Source: Acidomonas methanolica
Lineage (GTDB): Bacteria; Pseudomonadota; Alphaproteobacteria; Acetobacterales; Acetobacteraceae
Reading direction: 5' to 3'
NCBI RefSeq assembly: GCF_004346035.1
Contig: NZ_SLZN01000023.1
Span: 1-42,818, forward strand
Length of the DNA: 42,818 nt
Both the position numbers and the translations under genes were made by a program. Below the pieces are notes generated by a model. That model worked only from the letters and a program-made list of their open reading frames with translations, was not told the origin of the DNA and did no database searches. Positions 36,962 through 42,818 of the stretch are shown here, one piece after another (positions within the stretch are counted from its first letter, which is position 1; each line of letters begins with the position of its first letter).

Positions 36962-37002
36962 GCAGGCACGCCTGCAAGGGGAGCGGGACGGTCCCGCTCC
37001 CC
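36962..37002 (-). other. Two stem-loops between mxaF and mxaJ
   Basis: Ten bases after the mxaF stop, GGGGAGCGGGA (36978-36988) and TCCCGCTCCCC (36992-37002) form a perfect 11-base GC-rich stem with a three-base loop. GCAGGC (36962-36967) and GCCTGC (36970-36975) form a second hairpin next to it. No T tract follows. They probably protect the mxaF mRNA end or cause partial termination, raising mxaF over downstream genes. Confidence 0.6.
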
Positions 37003-37011
37003 GCCTCCTGC

Positions 37012-38913
37012 TCAGTTCTCGTATTCGCCGAGATTGACGTCGTCGTAAGGGCCCTTGCCGTTCAGCGAGAACACCATGACGCCGCCACCCTGCTGGGTGT
37101 AATGCGCCATCTCCTTGAACGCGCCGACAGCACCCAGACCCGCGCTCGGATCGGTCAGGTCGAAGACCAGACCCACGCCCGGCCAGCCGCCCACGCCGTA
37201 ATAGATGGCGACGTACTGGACGCCCTTGTGCTCGAAGGTGATCGGATTGCCGACCACGCCGGAGGGAAGCTTGAACTTCCAGAGCAGTTCGCCCGTCCGG
37301 GAATCACGCGCCTTGATGAAGCCGTCCAGCGTTCCGTAGAAGACCAGATTGCCGGCGGTGGACATCGTGCCGCCCCAGACCGCGAAACGCTCCATCTTCG
37401 ACCAGCTCATCTTGCCGGTGATCGCGTCATACGACTTGATCTGGCCGCTGCCCTCGCCCGTCTGACGGTTGCCCTTCGGGCCGGGATAGATCGAGAGCGT
37501 GGCGCCGACGAAGAACTGCCCGGCGCGATACGGCAGCATGAACGGTTCCCAGTCCATGCAGAGATGGTTCGCGCCCAGCATGAAGCGCTGCTTCTGCGGA
37601 TCGTAGCTGTCGAAGCCCTGGTTGTGGTACCCCATGGCCGCCGGACAGACGCCACGCGCCTTATGGTCCATGTAGGTCGCGTATTCCGGATCACGGACCG
37701 GAATACCCGTCTTCATGTCGACATGCCTCACCCAGTTGACCGTATCGTCGATCTTGTTCGCGGAAACGAGATCGCCGTTCGTGCGGTCGAGAGTGTAGAC
37801 GATGCCGTTGCGGTCGGGATGGGTCAGCAGCTTGCGCAGCTTGCCGTTCTTGTCCCTCTGCTCGGAGAGCATCATGACGTCGACGCCGGCATAATCCCAT
37901 TCATCGTGCGGCGTCTTCTGGTAGCCGAACTTCGCCATGCCGGTATCGGCGTCACGGCCGAAGATCGTCATGGTCCATTTGTTGTCGCCCGGACGCATCG
38001 TCGCGTTCCACGGAGACGGGTTGCCCGATCCGTAGTAGATCAGATTTTCCTGCGGGTCATAGGCGTACCAGCCCCAGTTGGTGCCGCCGCCGATCTTCCA
38101 GCCATTGTCCTGCCAGGTCTCAAGCCCCAGATCAGACGTGCCGTACTGCGGATTGGTGATGTTGAAGTTCTTGCCGATCAGCATGCTCTCGTCCGAGCCG
38201 GTGGCATAGGCACGCCATTTCTGCGCACCGGTATGGACGTCATAGGCGGTGATGTAACCGCGCACACCCAACTCGGCGCCGGAAGAGCCCGTCAGCACTT
38301 CGTCCTTGACCACATAGGGCGCGCCGGTAAGGGTCGAGCCGACCCTGATGTCGTTGTTCTCGATCTTCCAGACGGTCTTGCCCGTCTTGGCGTCCATCGC
38401 CACCAGATGGCCGTCGAGGAGGTTCTTGAAGAGCAGCGGCGCGGTCGTGTCGTCGCCGGGCCAGTAGGCCAGACCACGGTTCACCACGTCGCAACACGCG
38501 ACCGACCGCGCGGCGGAAGACTGCTTCGGGTTGTTTTCCCAGACAATCCTGCCCGGATTATCGAGGTTCAGAGCGAAGGTCCGGTTCGGGAACGGGCTCT
38601 GAATATACATCATGCCGTTGACGACCAGCGGCGCACCTTCATGACCGTTCAGCACGCCGTCTGAGAATGACCATGCGACGCGCAGGTTCTTCACGTTGCT
38701 GGTGCTGATCTGGGTGAGCGGGCTATAATTCTGGGCTTCGTAAGTCCGCCCGTTCATAACCCAGTTGCCGTTATCCTTGGACAATTCGACGAGTTTTTCG
38801 TTGGCGCGCGCAACCCCAACGGAAACCATCGCCACGCCTGCCAGCAAAATACAGGCCCTGTTCATCAACGAGCGCCGCTTTGTTGTGCGGGTCTCGCCAT
38901 TCGCGCAAACCAT
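37012..38913 (-). CDS. mxaF: Methanol dehydrogenase large (alpha) subunit, calcium/PQQ type
   Basis: The 633-residue quinoprotein oxidises methanol to formaldehyde in the periplasm. With a 37-residue signal peptide (mature start NEKLVELS), its key residues fall exactly on the classical numbering: vicinal disulfide C103-C104 (SVACCDVV), calcium ligands E177 (GSSGAE) and N261 (GNPSPWN), and catalytic D303 (DEWDYAG). The residue two after the catalytic Asp is Ala, not the extra Asp of lanthanide XoxF enzymes, so this is a calcium enzyme. ATG 38913 has GGGAG upstream; the internal ATG at 38865 has none. It leads the operon mxaFJGIRSACKL. Confidence 0.97.
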   Translation of the reverse strand: MVCANGETRTTKRRSLMNRACILLAGVAMVSVGVARANEKLVELSKDNGNWVMNGRTYEAQNYSPLTQISTSNVKNLRVAWSFSDGVLNGHEGAPLVVNGMMYIQSPFPNRTFALNLDNPGRIVWENNPKQSSAARSVACCDVVNRGLAYWPGDDTTAPLLFKNLLDGHLVAMDAKTGKTVWKIENNDIRVGSTLTGAPYVVKDEVLTGSSGAELGVRGYITAYDVHTGAQKWRAYATGSDESMLIGKNFNITNPQYGTSDLGLETWQDNGWKIGGGTNWGWYAYDPQENLIYYGSGNPSPWNATMRPGDNKWTMTIFGRDADTGMAKFGYQKTPHDEWDYAGVDVMMLSEQRDKNGKLRKLLTHPDRNGIVYTLDRTNGDLVSANKIDDTVNWVRHVDMKTGIPVRDPEYATYMDHKARGVCPAAMGYHNQGFDSYDPQKQRFMLGANHLCMDWEPFMLPYRAGQFFVGATLSIYPGPKGNRQTGEGSGQIKSYDAITGKMSWSKMERFAVWGGTMSTAGNLVFYGTLDGFIKARDSRTGELLWKFKLPSGVVGNPITFEHKGVQYVAIYYGVGGWPGVGLVFDLTDPSAGLGAVGAFKEMAHYTQQGGGVMVFSLNGKGPYDDVNLGEYEN

Positions 38914-39000
38914 TTGGGTTCTCCCTTCTCGGGTCTAATAGATGGTGCCAAGTCTGAATAACGGATACTCCCCCCCACGTCACATCACGGATACGTTTAC

Positions 39001-39022
39001 TCAAACACGTCGCCGTGTTTGA
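39001..39022. promoter_or_regulatory. Perfect inverted repeat about 90 bases upstream of mxaF
   Basis: TCAAACACG (39001-39009), spacer TCGC, CGTGTTTGA (39014-39022): nine-base perfect arms. Its size and position suit an operator for a dimeric regulator of mxaF. A transcript hairpin in a long leader is the alternative. Confidence 0.4.
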
Positions 39023-39156
39023 CTTTATACATCCACCATTAAACTTATCCACATCTTAAATATCAGGAAGAATTTCCAATTATATACGTTATCTCTGTGG
39101 CGTATTTCTTACATGAGTTTTTGTATACTTTGTTTTTACCAAGAATACGTCTCGAG

Positions 39157-39170
39157 ACGTCGGCGGCTTC
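39157..39170. promoter_or_regulatory. 14-base perfect palindrome in the mxaF upstream region
   Basis: ACGTCTCGAGACGT reads the same on both strands with no spacer. It lies about 245 bases upstream of mxaF and 360 upstream of the permease gene. An operator role is possible but untested. Confidence 0.3.
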
Positions 39171-39529
39171 GTCATGTATAATTTCGTTATGATCATCTCA
39201 TTTTATTGTTATGTATTTACAGATCAGCCACGGGCGCGCGCTCAAAGATTAAGAAACCATATAGGTTAGACATATTTTGTTGTAATAATCGACGCGTCGC
39301 GCCCGCAGCCCGACGGGACAAAAAATCTCTTGCACGGCATGTCGAATCCGAATCGCCGTCCCGTGGCGGGATGACGGAAGACACCTCGAACGAAGGAAGC
39401 GGTCATGGTCTTCCGGAGCGCGACCGTTTCGGATATTCTCACTTCCGAAACGATTTGACGGAGTTCCAGCTTGGCGAAATCGCCATTTTCCGCCCAGGGC
39501 GGGAGTCCCCGAAACGGGAGTCATGGAGC

Positions 39530-40861
39530 ATGAGCACCGGCATGCCGGCCCCAGCGCCGACCCGGGCATCGGATCTGGCGCGCACGCTGCACGCGCGCCA
39601 CGTGGCGATGATTTCGCTGGGCGGCGTCATCGGGGCGGGCTTCTTCATCGGCTCGGGCGGCGCCATCGCGCTGGCGGGGCCGGGCGTGATCGTGACCTAT
39701 CTGCTCGCGGGGCTGATGGTCGTGCTCATCAACTACATGCTGCGCGACATCGCCCTGAGTTCGCCCGGCCACGGCTCCTTCATCAGCCAGATCCGCCATA
39801 CGCTCGGCCGTCAGCCCGGCTTCATCGCGGGATGGACCTACTGGGTGATCTGGGCGACCACCATGGCCATCGAGGACATGGCCGGCGCGAGCCTGCTCGC
39901 TCCCTATATCCCCCTGCCCTATCCGGCGCTGGAGGCGTTGGTGCTCGCCGGGATGACGGGGATCAACCTGCTTTCGGTACGCGGCTATGGCGAGGTGGAG
40001 TACTGGCTCTCCCTGCTCAAGATCGTCGCCATCGTGCTGTTCATCGCCATCGGGAGCTACGCGCTCTTGATGGGAATCACCATCACGCATCATCCCCTGC
40101 TGGCGGACGGGTTCTTTCCGCATGGCGCGCTGGCGCTGCTCGGCGCGGTGCCGACGGTCGTGTTCTCGATGGCGGGGACGGAGGTGGCGACCGTCGCCGC
40201 CCTGGAATCGAGCGACCCGGACGGCAATATCGCGCGTGTCGCGCGCTCCGTGGCGCTGCGCGTGGGCGGCTTCTACCTTCTCGCCGTTCTGGTGGTGCTC
40301 AGCCTCCTGTCCTGGCGGGACATGGTGCCGGGCCAGGCGCCTTTCCTGCTGGTGCTGAACCGGCTGCACATTCCGTTCGCCTCCGTCTTCATGACAGCGG
40401 TGATCATCTGCGCCGTCCTCTCGACGCTGAATTCCGGCCTCTACACCGCATCCCGCGTCCTGCACGACATGGCGGTCCATGGCGACGCGCCCCGGTTCTT
40501 CCTCCCGGTCACGGCGAAGCATCGCCTGCCGCGCCGGGCGGTGCTGGCGTGCAGCGGCGCGACGGCGCTGATCGCCGCGACCGCCGTGGTTTCGCCGGGC
40601 GTGGTCTTCGCCTTCCTCGTCAGCGTGATCGGCGCGTTCATCCTGTTCGATTACGTCCTGATCGTGCTGGCGCGGATGCGGCTCTGCCATCGCGCGCCGT
40701 GGCAGCCCTGGCTGACTCTCGCCCTGCTCTGCGGCGTGCTGCTGGCCATGCTGTCCCGCGCCGATACACGGTCGGAACTGGCCTTGAGCGCCGGGGCGAT
40801 CGTCGTCGTGCTGGCTGCCGGGCGGCTCCTCGCCCTGCGCGCACCGAAGGGAACGCGTTGA
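39530..40861 (+). CDS. Amino acid permease, APC superfamily
   Basis: The 443-residue membrane protein has about twelve hydrophobic segments and the amino acid-polyamine-organocation pattern. It shows HVAMISLGGVIGAGFFIGSGGAIALAGPG (first helix and its glycine-rich break, residues 32-60), FSMAGTEVATVAALES in the sixth helix region, and STLNSGLYTASRVLHDMA. It would import an amino acid or amine by proton symport, and GABA- or proline-type permeases look closest. ATG 39530 has GGGAG nine bases upstream. It is followed at 60 bases by a cytochrome c gene and then a DAO-type oxidoreductase gene. Confidence 0.85.
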   Translation: MSTGMPAPAPTRASDLARTLHARHVAMISLGGVIGAGFFIGSGGAIALAGPGVIVTYLLAGLMVVLINYMLRDIALSSPGHGSFISQIRHTLGRQPGFIAGWTYWVIWATTMAIEDMAGASLLAPYIPLPYPALEALVLAGMTGINLLSVRGYGEVEYWLSLLKIVAIVLFIAIGSYALLMGITITHHPLLADGFFPHGALALLGAVPTVVFSMAGTEVATVAALESSDPDGNIARVARSVALRVGGFYLLAVLVVLSLLSWRDMVPGQAPFLLVLNRLHIPFASVFMTAVIICAVLSTLNSGLYTASRVLHDMAVHGDAPRFFLPVTAKHRLPRRAVLACSGATALIAATAVVSPGVVFAFLVSVIGAFILFDYVLIVLARMRLCHRAPWQPWLTLALLCGVLLAMLSRADTRSELALSAGAIVVVLAAGRLLALRAPKGTR

Positions 40862-40921
40862 CGTGAAATCCTTCCCGCGCCTCCGCCGTCATATGGCCCA
40901 CCCCAACCCATGGAATATTTC

Positions 40922-41380
40922 ATGACGCTGAAGAGTCTCGCCCTTTTCACCCTTCTGGCCGCATCCAGCCCCGCGCTGGCAGCATCGGACGGCGCCGCGC
41001 TTTTCGCCGCGAATTGCAGCGTGTGCCATCAGGCGGAAGGGATCGGCTCTGCCGGACAGTTCCCGCCGCTCAAGGGACGTATCGACAAAATCGCGGAGAG
41101 CGCGGCCGGCAAGACCTATCTCGCCGATGTCGTGCTGAACGGATTTTCCGGCAAGATTTCCGTGCAGGGCAGCGTCTATATGGGCTTCATGCCGTCCTTC
41201 GGGGCGACGAGCGATGACGATCTGGCGGCGATCCTGACCTATCTCTCGGGTCTCGGCACGACGAAGCCCGCGCCGGTCATCACCGCCGCCGAGATCAAGG
41301 CGGAGCGCGCGACCCCGAAGAAGTCGAGCGAGATCGCGGCGGAGCGAAAGGCGCTCGATGCGGCGCATCCGCTACCGTGA
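40922..41380 (+). CDS. Small periplasmic c-type cytochrome
   Basis: The 152-residue protein has a signal peptide (MTLKSLALFTLLAASSPALA), haem c motif CSVCH at 32-36, and a probable axial Met in YMGFMPSFG. The C-terminal tail is charged and Ala/Lys/Glu-rich with no membrane helix. It would carry electrons in the periplasm. An ATG four codons earlier (40910) has no ribosome binding site, so 40922 is preferred. The redox partner may be the following flavoprotein or, given the location, the methanol chain. Confidence 0.85.
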   Translation: MTLKSLALFTLLAASSPALAASDGAALFAANCSVCHQAEGIGSAGQFPPLKGRIDKIAESAAGKTYLADVVLNGFSGKISVQGSVYMGFMPSFGATSDDDLAAILTYLSGLGTTKPAPVITAAEIKAERATPKKSSEIAAERKALDAAHPLP

Positions 41381-41467
41381 TCAAAAGCCCCGGAGCCCGG
41401 CGAGGTCGTATCCGGGTGTGATTTTCGGTGCTGTCCTGCGAGGCTCCATCCTGCCGCCGAATGGACG

Positions 41468-42727
41468 GTGCCCGCGCTGTTCGGCCGCGCCGTGAGCCTG
41501 CCGCCGAGCCTTTATGCGGCGCGTGGACCGGAGGAACCCCTCCCCCTGCTGACGCGGAACGTGACGGCGGATGTCGTGGTGATCGGCGGCGGACTCACCG
41601 GCCTGTCCACGGCGCTGCATCTGGCGGAAGCGGGCCGCGCCGTCATCGTGCTGGACGCGGAAGAGCCGGGTTGGGGGGCGTCGGGGCGCAATGGCGGACA
41701 GGTCAATCCGGGGCTGAAAACCGATCCGGACACGGTGCTGGAGGATTTCGGCCCGGAATACGGGCCGCGCCTCGTCGAGACGGCGTGGAGCGCGCCGGAC
41801 GCCGTGTTCGACCTGATCGCACGGCACGGGATCGTCTGCGACGCCGCACGGGGCGGGACGATCCGGGCGGCGACGGCGAAAGGGCAGCTTCCCGCCCTGC
41901 GCGCGCTTTACGCGCAGAGCCGGGCGCGGGGCTGGCCGGTGACGTGGCTCGACCCGGACGACATGACGGCGCGCACCGGCGCCTCATCCTATTGCGGCGG
42001 GCTGTTCGACGCGCGGGGCGGGCAGATCGATCCGCTGGCCTATACGCGCGGGCTGGCGCGGGCGGCGGCGGCGCAAGGGGCGCGGCTCTTCGGGCGCTCG
42101 CGGGCGCGGGCGGTGCGCCGCCGGGGCGGAAGCTGGCGCGTCGAGACGGATCGGGGGAGCGTGACGGCCCCGGCGGTGCTCCTCGCCACCAACGGGTATT
42201 CCGGCCGCCTCTGGAACGATCTCCGCCGTTCGGTCGTCCCGGTCTACAGCGCCATCGTGGCGAGCGCGCCGTTGCCGGACGCCTTGCGCGCGCGGCTGCT
42301 CGCGGGGCGGGAGGTGGTCTATGACCTGGGGCGGATCACCACCTATTACCGGGTGGACGCGGACGGGCGGCTGCTGATGGGCGGGCGCTCGCGATCCGCC
42401 GACGCGGCGGGGAGCGAGGCGTTTCCCGCGCTGGTCGCGCATGCCCTGAAACTCTGGCCGGATCTTGCCGCGGAATGGGAGCCGATCCGCTGGACGCATG
42501 GATGGAACGGCCAGATCGCGATGACCGCCGATCATTATCCGCACTGGCACGCGCCCCAGCCAGGGTTGTATGCGACGCTGGGCTATAACGGGCGCGGCGT
42601 GGCGATGGCGACCGTGACGGGGCGGGAGATGGCGCGCTTCCTGACCGGCGAAGCGCCGCCGCTCTTCCCCCTCACGAAGGTCAGACCGATTCCATTTCAT
42701 TCCGCCTGGAAAGCAGGTGTGGCGTAA
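41468..42727 (+). CDS. FAD-dependent oxidoreductase, DAO family (PuuB/OrdL-like)
   Basis: The 419-residue protein has the FAD-binding VVVIGGGLTGLSTALHLAEAG near residue 36, an adenine/ribose-binding VLDAEEPGWGASGRNGGQVNPG typical of gamma-glutamylputrescine oxidase-like enzymes, and the C-terminal WTHGWNGQIAMTADHYPHWH and GYNGRGVAMATVTGREMA motifs. It would oxidise an amine or amino acid in the cytoplasm. There is no export signal. The start is uncertain: GTG 41468 is used, GTG 41492 is possible, and neither has a good ribosome binding site. Alternatives include sarcosine- or glycine-oxidase-like activity. Confidence 0.82.
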   Translation: MPALFGRAVSLPPSLYAARGPEEPLPLLTRNVTADVVVIGGGLTGLSTALHLAEAGRAVIVLDAEEPGWGASGRNGGQVNPGLKTDPDTVLEDFGPEYGPRLVETAWSAPDAVFDLIARHGIVCDAARGGTIRAATAKGQLPALRALYAQSRARGWPVTWLDPDDMTARTGASSYCGGLFDARGGQIDPLAYTRGLARAAAAQGARLFGRSRARAVRRRGGSWRVETDRGSVTAPAVLLATNGYSGRLWNDLRRSVVPVYSAIVASAPLPDALRARLLAGREVVYDLGRITTYYRVDADGRLLMGGRSRSADAAGSEAFPALVAHALKLWPDLAAEWEPIRWTHGWNGQIAMTADHYPHWHAPQPGLYATLGYNGRGVAMATVTGREMARFLTGEAPPLFPLTKVRPIPFHSAWKAGVA

Positions 42728-42818
42728 CCGGCCGCTCAGGGCCGCCTTATGATTGGATTGGATGATTGGTAATCTCCTGTCGTTAACGACGTTGTTATTG
42801 ACGTCGTTTGGGAGGTGA
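42728..42818 (+). promoter_or_regulatory. Leader of the next gene with an inverted repeat
   Basis: AACGACGT (42785-42792) and ACGTCGTT (42801-42808) are perfect 8-base arms around TGTTATTG. They are followed by GGGAGG, a likely ribosome binding site for a gene beyond the window. A weaker CGGCC/GGCCG hairpin (42729-42744) follows the oxidoreductase stop and may help end its transcript. Confidence 0.4.

Larger units (their letters stand above)
38914..39529. promoter_or_regulatory. AT-rich 616-base region upstream of mxaF and the permease gene
   Basis: This spacer separates the divergent mxaF and permease genes. Its AT content from about 38990 to 39300 is far above the surroundings. It includes two strong palindromes, at 39001-39022 and 39157-39170. 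It must hold the mxaF promoter. I could not pick out reliable -35/-10 boxes. An open frame continues upstream from the permease start to 39206, but its translation shows no conserved features. Confidence 0.6.

Noticed and set aside
37012-38913. Possible lanthanide-dependent XoxF
   Set aside because: The residue two after the catalytic Asp303 is Ala, not Asp, and mxaI, mxaJ and the full maturation set follow. This is MxaF.
39206-39529. N-terminal extension of the amino acid permease
   Set aside because: The frame is open, but the encoded stretch is charged and non-conserved, and the first APC helix and ribosome binding site support ATG 39530.

Overview
The window comes from a high-GC alphaproteobacterium that grows on methanol. 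It combines a calcium-type PQQ methanol dehydrogenase operon (mxaFJGIRSACKL), the two enzymes specific to the ribulose monophosphate (RuMP) cycle (hxlA, hxlB) and a red-type Calvin-Benson (CBB) operon (cbbF-P-T-L-S-X-E with cbbR). With the TonB-dependent sugar uptake genes and overall gene style, this best fits a methylotrophic acetic acid bacterium (Acetobacteraceae, for example Acidomonas methanolica). The taxon is inferred, not proven. No rRNA, tRNA, insertion sequence or CRISPR array was found.

Region 1 (268-16956) is an amino-sugar uptake and catabolism locus. One leftward transcript encodes a peptide-type substrate-binding protein, two ABC permeases, an N-acetylglucosamine kinase and a FucP/NagP-type MFS transporter. 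The divergent rightward transcript encodes a ROK repressor, an M81 (MlrC-like) metallohydrolase, both ABC ATPases, CutC and a secreted GH20 hexosaminidase. nagB converges on the hexosaminidase gene with abutting stop codons and diverges from a TonB-dependent receptor gene. A similar motif (ACTTAGTT, 11-12 bases, CTATTG) lies in both divergent promoter regions and may be the ROK operator. The likely route is outer-membrane entry, periplasmic release of GlcNAc, inner-membrane import, phosphorylation and deamination. nagA is not in the window. The M81 enzyme and CutC suggest an amide- or peptide-linked amino sugar as substrate.

Region 2 (16957-18634) holds hairpins, a possible gene relic and a GT32-like glycosyltransferase gene.

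Region 3 (18696-38913) is a methanol-growth island. Everything runs leftward except cbbR. MxaFI with cytochrome cL oxidises methanol to formaldehyde, HxlA and HxlB fix it through ribulose 5-phosphate, and the cbb genes fix CO2 through the same ribulose 5-phosphate pool. CbbE and CbbT can feed both cycles, so phosphoribulokinase and hexulose-phosphate synthase compete for one substrate. A GlxA-type regulator with a DJ-1/PfpI domain sits between the two sets.

Region 4 (38914-42818) starts with an AT-rich 616-base spacer containing palindromes upstream of mxaF. It is followed by an amino acid permease, a small cytochrome c and a DAO-family flavoprotein oxidoreductase, and by the leader of a gene that lies beyond the window.
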